DNA of 64,000 bases from Candidatus Opimibacter skivensis (lineage in GTDB: Bacteria; Bacteroidota; Bacteroidia; Chitinophagales; Saprospiraceae): assembly GCA_016721905.1 (NCBI GenBank), contig JADKHH010000003.1, positions 186,001 to 250,000 of the forward strand. Direction: 5' to 3'. Under the pieces are notes generated by a model. That model ran no database searches. It saw only the letters and a list, made by a program, of their open reading frames with translations, and was not told the DNA's origin. Below, piece by piece: positions 33,801-41,142 of the stretch (positions within the stretch are counted from its first letter, which is position 1; every line of letters starts with the position of its first letter). A program made the position numbers and the translations under genes.

Positions 33801-34429
33801 TTGGCTTGCTTCTCCAGTGTTTCAAGATTGGTCTGGATTTCCTTCAGGATGTCATCGATGCGCGTCAGGTCTTCACTGGTCAGTTTGAGTTTAAGCATGG
33901 TTTCATGCTTGCGCTTCTTATACTTGGAGATGCCGGCCGCCTGTTCAAACATCTTTCTACGCGCATTGTCCTTGTCGTAGAGGATATCATCGACCATACC
34001 CAGGGCGATAATCGCATAGGAATTGGAACCGATACCGGTATCAATCAGGATGGACTGGATATCCTTGAGGCGACAAGTGACACCATTGAGCTTATATTCA
34101 CTCTCTCCACTTCTGTAGAGGTGACGTGAAATGACTACTTCAGAATATTCGGAGGGAAGGATACCCAGGTTATTGTCAAATGTGATGGCCACCTGAGCTA
34201 CGGGAGCCGGTTTCCTTTTCTTGGTTCCGTTAAAGATGACATCCGCCATATTTTCAAGACGGAGCTCTTTTCCCTTTTGCTCACCCAGTACCCAGCGGAT
34301 GGCATCCACCACGTTGGATTTACCCGATCCATTCGGGCCTACCACACCAATTACATTCTCATCAAAATGGAGGACAGTATCGTTGGCGAAGCTTTTAAAC
34401 CCCTTTAATTCCAGACTCTTCAGACGCAT
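30872..34429 (-). CDS. smc: Chromosome segregation protein SMC
   Basis: 1185-residue SMC ATPase, full length, which forms the condensin ring that compacts and segregates the chromosome. Walker A GPNGSGKS (31-38), Q-loop region AIRWVLGEQKGKELR, two long antiparallel coiled coils (about 170-500 and 660-1010), a hinge (about 515-640, with LSDVIYCDQQHRVIVEQ and the GQLTGGSVGLFEGKKLGR block), ABC signature LSQLSGGEKTL and Walker B FCVFDEVDAPLDDAN. The ATG at 34429 is only 4 nt from a TATCTTTG box, so the mRNA is probably leaderless. The kleisin partner genes scpA and scpB are not in the window. Heptamer array H6 begins at the stop. Confidence 0.98.
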   Translation of the reverse strand: MRLKSLELKGFKSFANDTVLHFDENVIGVVGPNGSGKSNVVDAIRWVLGEQKGKELRLENMADVIFNGTKKRKPAPVAQVAITFDNNLGILPSEYSEVVISRHLYRSGESEYKLNGVTCRLKDIQSILIDTGIGSNSYAIIALGMVDDILYDKDNARRKMFEQAAGISKYKKRKHETMLKLKLTSEDLTRIDDILKEIQTNLETLEKQAKRTAKYFELKKDYKELSLTLGARNNVELREQFANSEKRIQEETDQYGRLEADLGLMHADLEKLKKNHLGDELSVSAFQKELNELVARIRATENEKNLAEQKIAFIRQNKQNLGLQISKANERLSKLHEEIVALRSQHDEQSVALEAHRFLLLDAQDKRDIISKQYQEMVENREAVSQLHQQFEKEVFDLEKNIAVLLNNADIIRNENKILADDTHKFEEESATLHEQLKTEGARKEQAATELSALEEQELQRMRTIRELEINLTAELDQLRQTQRTLDARSHEADLLKDMISNLEGFPESIKFLNKAQDWNVTAPLLSDVIYCDQQHRVIVEQILEPYLNYYVVKTWDEASRAVKLLSFAQKGRANFFILSEFDRSLTTESHSGLIPLLQNLEIEAGYENLVRQLLHNVYVSDGSPLDVHIDSLDLNGVTIIDKQAQMIRRAGQLTGGSVGLFEGKKLGRKKHLEHLEQEIIDLRQSWHQMQTKVQQTQSQLTALQAVDISGQLQALRTQAVHLMQSWAELNSRLNHVSERIEDCHRRKEKNIESLRDIESRVQSTSIDLEEKKTKYKDYAQSMEQSEEQYQAIQRQLNEADSAANELKLQEIHMANKLESLGRELKYHTDQDQQISQARDLHTQQIETESNELESMLLKAEEMTTSLQQQYQEKKTKEAHLTEVEQGYYQQRNEISLSDDKIKTVEKQRNVLQYLINELKDQHNNLKFRLIAISERMEVEFGVRLEDITAEHLNEEMPLDELEAKVQRLRNRLENYGEINPMAIEAHEEIKIRFDNINIQRQDILSAKDSLLATITEIEETATGQFLESFDKVRENFIEVFRSLFTDDDTCDLILLNPDDPLESEIDIIAKPKGKRPKSLSQLSGGEKTLTAIALLFALYLMKPAPFCVFDEVDAPLDDANIQKFNRIIKKFSAQSQFIIVTHNKTTMAAVDTIYGVYMEEQGVSGLSQVDFREFDETDVLALQN

Positions 34430-34433
34430 TGGC

Positions 34434-34441
34434 CAAAGATA
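34434..34441 (-). promoter_or_regulatory. -7 box TATCTTTG for smc
   Basis: Exact TAnnTTTG match on the minus strand with only 4 nt (GCCA) between the box and the smc ATG, the shortest spacing in the window. Confidence 0.6.
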
Positions 34442-34528
34442 AGATATTCATTTATAAGAAGTTCTGAGATATGTTACCCTCTATTCACATTATAACAAAC
34501 CCCCATTTATTGTCTTCTGAAAGGCAAA

Positions 34529-35317
34529 CTATTGTGCTGCGGCGCCCTCTTTCATTTTGTGGGAAAGTTCTGGACCCAGGTACTTTTCGATCAGGAAATG
34601 GACTCCATAAATCGCCGGGGTGAGTAAAATGGCCATCACGAACTTGTAGATATAGTTGACCACCCCGATAGCCAGCACCCTGACCAGATCCCAGTCAGAA
34701 CCTATATAAAAGGCGATAATGAGGACGATAAAACTGTCTACAAACTGCGAAACCAGGGTCGAGCCTGTAGCCCTAAGCCATATTTTCTTTTCTCCGGTGA
34801 TCTTCCTGATTTTGTGGAAAACGATGACATCCAGTAGTTGGCCGATTAAAAAGGCAATAATTGAGCCTGCGATGATCCAAAGTCCTTGTCCGAAGATGCG
34901 GGTAAAGGCAAGGTTCATATCAGGAAGACTTGTGTCGGGGGTATCCCTGATACCGCTCAGATGCTGCCACCAGTCATTTGGGGGTGTTTTGATAGCAAGG
35001 AATGCCATCAGGAAGGCATACACGATCAGGCCGACGGTAAGCCAGGATAGAAAGCGTACCCCTTTGCTTCCAAAATATTCGTTGATGATATCTGTCATAA
35101 CAAAAACCACCGGCCAAAGCAGGACACCCGCTGTGAGATTGAAACCAAGGTCATGCACACCAAAAAGGGTCATGGATAGCGGGTCGTAACCAAATAGTTT
35201 TTCGAGAGAAAAAATCTTGATACCAATAAACTCTGCCAGCATAGCATTGGCTATGAAAAATCCACCCAGAATGATAAAAAGCCTTGTTGGTTTAGAAGCA
35301 AGAATTTCGGAAGTCAT
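34529..35317 (-). CDS. Queuosine precursor transporter (YhhQ/VUT family)
   Basis: 262-residue inner-membrane protein with about six helices. Family blocks: LFIILGGFFIANAMLAEFIGIKIF, NLTAGVLLWPVVFVMTDIINEYFGSKGVRFLSW, FGQGLWIIAGSIIAFLIGQLLDVIVFHKIR and LRATGSTLVSQFVDSFIVLIIAFYIG. The DIINEYFG and SQFVDS motifs are diagnostic for the VUT/YhhQ family, which imports 7-cyano-7-deazaguanine or related bases for tRNA queuosine. The insert PPNDWWQHLSGIRDTPDTSLP between helices 3 and 4 is a common variant. No queuosine synthesis gene is adjacent. It ends 100 nt upstream of the smc start, with the smc promoter between. Confidence 0.88.
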   Translation of the reverse strand: MTSEILASKPTRLFIILGGFFIANAMLAEFIGIKIFSLEKLFGYDPLSMTLFGVHDLGFNLTAGVLLWPVVFVMTDIINEYFGSKGVRFLSWLTVGLIVYAFLMAFLAIKTPPNDWWQHLSGIRDTPDTSLPDMNLAFTRIFGQGLWIIAGSIIAFLIGQLLDVIVFHKIRKITGEKKIWLRATGSTLVSQFVDSFIVLIIAFYIGSDWDLVRVLAIGVVNYIYKFVMAILLTPAIYGVHFLIEKYLGPELSHKMKEGAAAQ

Positions 35318-35395
35318 AACACAATATTATCAGAAAGATACCAAAGTACATGGTTTGTACGTCTATGTTGATACCATACTTTGATCGACTTTGCG

Positions 35396-36454
35396 ATGAA
35401 GACTTTTTTCCGCTTAATCATACTTTTCTTTTACGCTGCTGTCCCGCTCCATCCTGGATTTTGCCAGGCAGAAAACCTGCGAAAGGAAATTGAAGAAATC
35501 ATCATGTATGAGGCGGGCATTGACTTCAGTGTAGTACCTGGTGTCATGGTTGGTGTTCTAGATGGGGACAGTATGTACATCAGCTCCCATGGCGAACCAA
35601 TGGATCAGACGGGGATATTCGAACTTGGCAGTGTGACAAAGCCATTTGTTGCTTGGCTTACTGATCAGGCGTTGGATTCTCTCGGGTGGACAAGAGAAGT
35701 TTCAGCATGTCGTTTTTTACCCGATTCACTTTGCAATACAAAATGGGAATCGGTAACCGTAGAACAATTGCTGAGCCACAGAGCAGGTCTTCCCAGCTTG
35801 CCAGACAACATTGGTACTATTGAAGCTCCTGCGACTGATCCCTATGCTCCTTATTCGATCAAACGATTGGCTGCAGATATAAAGCTGATATCTCCACAGG
35901 CAGGAGTCTACAGTTATAGTAATGTGGGTTACGCAGCTTTGTATTGGCTTTTTGAAAAGGTAGGTGGAATTGGGTCATTCACGGCAGAGAAGCTTTTAAA
36001 CCCCCTTCAACTGAGCAGTACGGGTTGGGAAATACCTGATGCTCGAATCGCTACAGGGCATGGCCTGGATGGCAGGGTTCGTCCGCCATGGCATTGTAAT
36101 GCATTGTCACCCGCCATGGGTTTGAAATCCGGGATGCAGGATCTTTTAACGTTTATAAAATATATTTCACCTGGTCTCGCCTCAAGGACTCCGATCCTGG
36201 ATGCAGAACTACGAAAGGAATTGAAAACACTGAATAAAAAGGAAACCTTTAAAGTAATTGATGGTTGGTTTTTAATTGAGTCTTCATCAACGCTAGTGTA
36301 CTATCATACCGGACGTACCGGCGGTCACCACATAAGTATCGCATTTATACCAGGAGCCAGGAAAGGAGTGGTGGTCATTTCAAATGGCTCTCTCGGCTCC
36401 AGAGAACTCAGCCTCCTTGTGCTTGACATGGTGGCCAGGTCAAAAACCAAATAA
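35396..36454 (+). CDS. Beta-lactamase-fold serine hydrolase, exported
   Basis: 352 residues with a signal peptide (MKTFFRLIILFFYAAVPLHPGFCQ). Class C/DD-peptidase fold with all three motifs: SxxK in LGSVTKPF (Ser79, Lys82), YxN in YSYSNVGYAALYW, and the KTG equivalent HTGRTGGH near residue 310. EQLLSHRAGLPSLPD is the usual block of this serine hydrolase family. Members include D-aminopeptidases, esterases and penicillin-binding-like enzymes; resistance activity should not be assumed. ATG 35396 is preferred to 35381 because it gives a clean signal peptide. Octamer array O4 begins 12 nt after the stop. Confidence 0.85.
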   Translation: MKTFFRLIILFFYAAVPLHPGFCQAENLRKEIEEIIMYEAGIDFSVVPGVMVGVLDGDSMYISSHGEPMDQTGIFELGSVTKPFVAWLTDQALDSLGWTREVSACRFLPDSLCNTKWESVTVEQLLSHRAGLPSLPDNIGTIEAPATDPYAPYSIKRLAADIKLISPQAGVYSYSNVGYAALYWLFEKVGGIGSFTAEKLLNPLQLSSTGWEIPDARIATGHGLDGRVRPPWHCNALSPAMGLKSGMQDLLTFIKYISPGLASRTPILDAELRKELKTLNKKETFKVIDGWFLIESSSTLVYYHTGRTGGHHISIAFIPGARKGVVVISNGSLGSRELSLLVLDMVARSKTK

Positions 36455-36466
36455 AATCACCTGCTT

Positions 36467-36530
36467 ACACTCTCACGCTCTCACGTTCTCACGCTCTCAC
36501 GTTTTCACTCTCTTACTCTCTCACTCTCTT
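36467..36530 (+). repeat. Octanucleotide pyrimidine array O4
   Basis: Eight tandem 8-nt units: ACACTCTC, ACGCTCTC, ACGTTCTC, ACGCTCTC, ACGTTTTC, ACTCTCTT, ACTCTCTC, ACTCTCTT. It starts 12 nt after the hydrolase stop and ends 21 nt before the SUI1 gene; the longest array of this family in the window. Confidence 0.82.
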
Positions 36531-36551
36531 ACAAGTGCTTATTTTTACACC

Positions 36552-36926
36552 ATGCAACCCGACCCATTAAAAGATCTTCAGCAACTGAAAAACCTCTTTC
36601 CGGACATGGAACCTTACGTGCCGGATCCAAACGAAAAGGAGGAAGAAGTACCTGGAACCCATATTTCAGATAAGGAAAAAACGCAGATGAAACTTTATGT
36701 CTCCCGAGATAAAAAGCATCGGGGCGGCAAGCAGGTTACCCTTGTGCAAGGCCACGAGGGGCCGGACGAAGCGATGGAACAATTGCTGTCAAAATTGAAG
36801 TCGTTATGCTCCGCCGGGGGAAGTTTCAAGGATGGTGAACTCATCATCCAGGGTGATCATGTAAAGAAGGTGATTGATTATCTGATCAAGTCTGGGTATA
36901 AGCAAACGAAACAAAAAGGCGGTTGA
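36552..36926 (+). CDS. SUI1-domain translation factor (YciH/eIF1-like)
   Basis: 124 residues from ATG 36552. A charged N-terminal region (about 55 residues) precedes the SUI1 domain: MKLYVSRDKKHRGGKQVTLVQGHEG, then LSKLKSLCSAGGSFKDGELIIQGDH and VIDYLIKSGYKQTKQ. The KHRGGKxVTLVxG and CxxGGS(F/V)KDGEIxIQGD blocks are typical of the bacterial YciH family, related to eIF1, which tests start-codon fidelity in initiation. Phyla that initiate largely without Shine-Dalgarno pairing often keep it; its precise bacterial role is unsettled. A near-consensus box TATTTTTA (36540-36547) lies 4 nt before the ATG. Heptamer array H7 begins 1 nt after the TGA. Confidence 0.9.
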   Translation: MQPDPLKDLQQLKNLFPDMEPYVPDPNEKEEEVPGTHISDKEKTQMKLYVSRDKKHRGGKQVTLVQGHEGPDEAMEQLLSKLKSLCSAGGSFKDGELIIQGDHVKKVIDYLIKSGYKQTKQKGG

Positions 36927-36927
36927 A

Positions 36928-36962
36928 AGTTAGCAACTAGCAGTTAGCAGTTGGCAGTTTTT
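36928..36962 (+). repeat. Heptanucleotide array H7 directly after the SUI1 gene
   Basis: Units AGTTAGC, AACTAGC, AGTTAGC, AGTTGGC, AGTTTTT, starting 1 nt after the TGA at 36924-36926. The unit is the same as in H1, 30 kb away after an unrelated gene. Confidence 0.8.
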
Positions 36963-36997
36963 TAAGTCATAAGTTATCATGGCTTTGTGTAAAAGTG

Positions 36998-37041
36998 AAG
37001 AAGCCAGAATGTGTATTACATCCTGGCTTCTTTTCTTTTAA
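36998..37041 (+). terminator. Intrinsic terminator after the SUI1 gene
   Basis: Arms AAGAAGCCAG / CTGGCTTCTT (10 bp, 36998-37007 and 37023-37032), an A-C mismatch, then ATGT / ACAT around a 5-nt loop, followed by TTCTTTTA. It ends transcription of the SUI1 unit before the convergent PKD protease gene. Confidence 0.85.
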
Positions 37042-37044
37042 ACC

Positions 37045-37086
37045 GATTACCGAATACTGATTACTGATTACTGATTACTGATTACT
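37045..37086 (-). repeat. Heptanucleotide array H8 overlapping the PKD protease stop
   Basis: Plus-strand units GATTACC, GAATACT, GATTACT, GATTACT, GATTACT, GATTACT. In sense orientation of the protease gene this is CAGTAAT repeated: the last codon CAG and the TAA stop (37082-37084) are part of the first unit, so the gene ends inside the array. Confidence 0.8.
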
Positions 37087-40000
37087 GGTGCAAAGCTTTC
37101 AGCACAGTCCTGGTTTCTTTATCCTGAATGACAACCAGAATCAAGCCCTGAGGTAAGTCTCCTTCATTGAATATTTTGGTAGCCTGACCGGATGAGTAGA
37201 CCCACTCCTGACGTGATATTACTCTGCCATGTACATCCATCAGGGAGATAGTGACTTCACCTGCCGTCGATGGCTCACCGTAGATGCTGAACACATCTTT
37301 GAAAGGGTTAGGTCTGATCTGCCAGCCGGCTGGATTTTCATTTGGGTTACTCGTACTGCTGATTATGATTGTAACCGAAATCCATGATGTATCTGATCCG
37401 CAAGGATTGTAGACGATAAGTGATATCTGGTATTGGCCGGATACATTGTATTCAACAGTAGGGTTGAGGCTGTTGTCTGTACGACCATCACCAAAAGACC
37501 AACGGAGACTATCATAGTCGATACCAGGATATTCGAGTGAAACTACATTTTCAACCTGCGCATGGGCGAAGGTAGCATCTGGTACTCCGCCAACCTGGAT
37601 CAGGTCATTGAGCAGCAGCACGTCGGTACCCTGACCATTGGTGGCTTGCAGTGAAACAGAATAGGTGCCTGGTGCATTATAAACAACCGTTGGATTTTGA
37701 AGTGTTGAGGTGGAAGGATTGCCACCATCAAATACCCATGACCAGGAGGTTGGATTGTTTTGTGATTGATCAATAAAGGTTACTTCAAATGGAGAGCAGC
37801 CTGTATGATCACTATATCCAAAGAAAGCATTTGGTACAGTTGACAGTTCAATGACAACTACCATGGTATCATTCCCACAGTTGTTCGTTGAAATGAGACT
37901 CACGGTATAGGTTCCAAAAGAACCGTAATCGTGTATTGGATTTGTTTCAGTGGAGGTCTGTCCATCGCCGAATAACCAAAAGTAACTGGCGGCACCCGCA
38001 CTTTCATTGTCAAAGGTCACAGTTGTCTGATCTGTAGATAGAAGGAATGCCGACTCAGGAGCAGAGCCAATGGTCACAATTTCATTCCATTCTAAAGTAT
38101 CTGATCCATTTCCGGAATAAGCTATCAATGTTACATCATATACTCCCGCGGAATTGTAAGTAACAGATGGATTTTCCAGATTCGAAGTAGATGGGTTTCC
38201 TCCCGGGAATGACCATGCGAAAGAGGTAGCGTTAGGACTGCTCTGGTTTGTAAAGTTCACAATGACAGGAACACAATCACCCGTTTGCTGGTAAGAAAAG
38301 CCAGCTTGTGGAGGTGTCTGAATGGTCACTTGCGCTGTACTCGTATCAGGGCCGCATACACCAGCAGATATCAGTGTCACAGTATATGTACCATCAGCCA
38401 GGTATCCATGGACCGGGTTGGTTTCATTGCTGGTGAAGCCATCTCCGAAATTCCATGAAGAGCCAGTAGAATTAATAGATTGATTTGTAAAGGAGGTTTG
38501 CAACCCGTTGACGGCAAAATTAAAGCCACTGATCGTTGGTGATTCTACTTCTATATATTCGGAGAGCAGGAGCACGTCATCGCCGGTAGGATTTTCAACT
38601 GTTAACTGCACATCATACAGACCTGGTGCGTTATACGTCACTACTGGATTTGGCTGACTGCTTGTGCCTGGAGAGCCACCTTCAAAAACCCAGGCAAAGG
38701 ATGTTGGATTTCCGCCAGACTGGTTTGTAAATTGAACGACCAATGGAGCGCAGCCATATTGGGTACTTGATGAAAACAATGCCTGAGGAGCTCCCGTGAC
38801 CGTAACAGTTTGCTGCAAAGTACTCGTGCCACAATCATTGGTCACTGTAAGGGTGGCCTGGTATACTCCGCTTTCATCATAGATATGCACGGGATTAGGA
38901 TTGGTACTTGTTTGTCCATCGCCAAAATTCCAGAGATAGGTATCACCAATACTTCCGGTGGAACTGAAATTTACTTGGAGACCGTTAGTGGTATAACTAA
39001 ATTCAGCATTTGGCGCTGGAAGGACCGTGATATAATTATTGATTGTCTGAATATCTTCACCTGCTTCATTGAAAACGGTGAGGGAAACATTGTAGGTCCC
39101 TGGTATCTCATAGAGAATAGTAGGTTCAAAAGCAGTAGAACTTGCCGGAGAGCCTCCGGGAAATGACCATTCATAAAATTCAGCATTCTCAGATGAGAGG
39201 TTGATGAATTCAACTTCAAATGGCTCGCACCCTTCTACCACGTCAGATGAAAAGAAGGATGTAGGTGGCGTAATGATCTCTATTATTTGTGTATAGGTAT
39301 CTGAACCACATTCGTTTGTTACCGTGAGAGACACTGTGTAAATTCCATCTTCAGCGTAAACATGAATAGGGTTGGCTAAAGTAGATGTGCCGCCATCCCC
39401 AAAATCCCAGTCGTAGCTAGTGCCATTGGTGCTTAAATTTTGAAAATCTACCTCCAGGCCATCTATGCTGTAATCAAAGTCTGCAAACGGATCTTCGCTG
39501 ACATTGATATAGTTCGTAAAGGTTATGGAATTAGAACCTTGAGCGTTGGAAGCTGTAAGGGTCACATTCCAACTTCCAGCGGTGTTGTATGTAACCGTTG
39601 GATTCTGATTCGTACTTGTTGCGGGTGTGCCTCCTTCAAAAGACCAGCTCCATGAGGTAGGATTGTTGAGACTTTGATCATCAAAACTGACCACCAATGG
39701 AGTACAACCTTCAGTTGGATCAGCGGCAAAGTCAGCCACAGGAGGAAGTGGAATGCCACACTGGGCCAGGCAGCTGATAGAGGAGATATAATTATTGATT
39801 TCATTGATAGACTGACTGGACCAGGCATTGGTGTTGTTGACAGCAGGCGCCATGATCGTGGGGGAGCCAGGTGCATCATGGTTCGCCCCGAAGTTGTGGC
39901 CCATTTCATGCGCTTGTAAAACCCGGAGCATATCCGCATTTGAACTCCAGTCCTCCATTACATGGTAACGAACACTCGTGCAAACAGCATTGAGCCATGC

Positions 40001-40957
40001 CAGCCCGATAACATCGCCGTTAAACTGACGTGCACTCCATAATCCGGCTACATCGTGGGTATTTGAAAAACCCGTAGGACCCCAATCCGTGAAATCATTT
40101 AAAACCTGGTTAATGTTTGTACTATTCGTCCATGGATCTTCCGATTCGGTGGTGGCTACATAGATTTCCACAATGCTAAATTGAAGATCATCACTGAATT
40201 CAAAATCATAATTTGTCTCCACATCATTAATGACCGCCATATTATGGTCTTCAACTGCACTTACACTCCCGTATTCAGTAAACATCTCGAGGTCATCTGC
40301 AAGAGCTATTTGTACCACTTTACATGCCCTGCTGGATGTCTGATGCTCCGGAGTTTCGTCGTGCTCATGCTCAGCATTGAAGAATGGAGCTGGTGCATGG
40401 CTGACTCCACATGATGCGGGTGTGAATTTATCCAGACTATGACTGGTCCAATATATAACAAACTGATTCTTCGGAGCACCCGGTATGATGTGTCTGGCAG
40501 GTTCAATATACAATTGATCATTTTCTTGTACGATCAACGCATGAAAGAAATCTTCGTCAGCCGTGATGCGCACATCATAAGTCTCTTCATGTGTGAAACC
40601 ATAGAAGGTTTTATTAGGTGAGCGAGGAAGTTCCACTACTCCAGTGGCAGTCAATGCCCTGAGCTTGTAATGCGGTGCCCTGATATCCCGAGCCCTTAGG
40701 TTGAATCTGAAGTCTTGATCATTGAATTTCAGGTGCAGTTCCTGGAAATAGTCTTTTGAGCGAAGCAGGGTTGCTACGTCTTCAGTACCCAGGGTAGCCA
40801 GGGTATACGATGAATAGTATTGGCTCAGATAAGATGCTTCCTCTGCTGAGGGGCGTTGAGTCTTGAAGCGGATGGTCTCCTGGCTAAAAGCCTGGGTGGT
40901 AGTGAAAAACAGCAGAAAAAACAGAATGGTAGGTGTACTCAGTAACTTATTGTTCAT
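37082..40957 (-). CDS. Secreted reprolysin-like metalloprotease with ten PKD domains and T9SS sorting signal
   Basis: 1291-residue exported protein. Signal peptide (PTILFFLLFFTTTQAFSQ), a propeptide-like region (to about residue 200, with a His/Asp-rich AEHEHDETPEH), then a metzincin catalytic domain: HEMGHNFGANHD (His350, Glu351, His354, His360) and Met-turn IMAPA (Met369), as in M12B/reprolysin proteases. From about residue 406 come ten PKD repeats alternating between a longer type (GCxPxxVxF...GGxPxTS) and a shorter type (FGDGxTSxxxNPxHxY). The C-terminus (IRPNPFKDVFSI...MDVHGRVIS...LPQGLILVVI) is a type A type IX sorting domain, so it should be cleaved and attached at the cell surface or released. 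GldC (3.5 kb) belongs to the linked motility gene set. Likely role: degradation of extracellular protein. Confidence 0.9.
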   Translation of the reverse strand: MNNKLLSTPTILFFLLFFTTTQAFSQETIRFKTQRPSAEEASYLSQYYSSYTLATLGTEDVATLLRSKDYFQELHLKFNDQDFRFNLRARDIRAPHYKLRALTATGVVELPRSPNKTFYGFTHEETYDVRITADEDFFHALIVQENDQLYIEPARHIIPGAPKNQFVIYWTSHSLDKFTPASCGVSHAPAPFFNAEHEHDETPEHQTSSRACKVVQIALADDLEMFTEYGSVSAVEDHNMAVINDVETNYDFEFSDDLQFSIVEIYVATTESEDPWTNSTNINQVLNDFTDWGPTGFSNTHDVAGLWSARQFNGDVIGLAWLNAVCTSVRYHVMEDWSSNADMLRVLQAHEMGHNFGANHDAPGSPTIMAPAVNNTNAWSSQSINEINNYISSISCLAQCGIPLPPVADFAADPTEGCTPLVVSFDDQSLNNPTSWSWSFEGGTPATSTNQNPTVTYNTAGSWNVTLTASNAQGSNSITFTNYINVSEDPFADFDYSIDGLEVDFQNLSTNGTSYDWDFGDGGTSTLANPIHVYAEDGIYTVSLTVTNECGSDTYTQIIEIITPPTSFFSSDVVEGCEPFEVEFINLSSENAEFYEWSFPGGSPASSTAFEPTILYEIPGTYNVSLTVFNEAGEDIQTINNYITVLPAPNAEFSYTTNGLQVNFSSTGSIGDTYLWNFGDGQTSTNPNPVHIYDESGVYQATLTVTNDCGTSTLQQTVTVTGAPQALFSSSTQYGCAPLVVQFTNQSGGNPTSFAWVFEGGSPGTSSQPNPVVTYNAPGLYDVQLTVENPTGDDVLLLSEYIEVESPTISGFNFAVNGLQTSFTNQSINSTGSSWNFGDGFTSNETNPVHGYLADGTYTVTLISAGVCGPDTSTAQVTIQTPPQAGFSYQQTGDCVPVIVNFTNQSSPNATSFAWSFPGGNPSTSNLENPSVTYNSAGVYDVTLIAYSGNGSDTLEWNEIVTIGSAPESAFLLSTDQTTVTFDNESAGAASYFWLFGDGQTSTETNPIHDYGSFGTYTVSLISTNNCGNDTMVVVIELSTVPNAFFGYSDHTGCSPFEVTFIDQSQNNPTSWSWVFDGGNPSTSTLQNPTVVYNAPGTYSVSLQATNGQGTDVLLLNDLIQVGGVPDATFAHAQVENVVSLEYPGIDYDSLRWSFGDGRTDNSLNPTVEYNVSGQYQISLIVYNPCGSDTSWISVTIIISSTSNPNENPAGWQIRPNPFKDVFSIYGEPSTAGEVTISLMDVHGRVISRQEWVYSSGQATKIFNEGDLPQGLILVVIQDKETRTVLKALHQ

Positions 40958-41142
40958 TCCTTGTGAGATTTGTCAGAAAACAATTTAATGTTAAGAATCG
41001 TTAGGTCTCGTGGTTAATCGAATATAATTGGTGGGGATTGGGGCGCAAATTAACTAAAAATTGGACTAAGTATTTCAATATTAGAGAAAAAAGTTATCTA
41101 TTTGTAACCACTTTGACAAGCATAACAAAATTAAATACTAAA

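Noticed and set aside
35396..36454. Antibiotic-resistance beta-lactamase
   Set aside because: Only the generic SxxK/YxN/HTG fold is present; nothing distinguishes it from a D-aminopeptidase or esterase.
36467..37086. CRISPR-like short repeats
   Set aside because: Units are 7-8 nt in direct tandem without spacers, and no cas genes are present.
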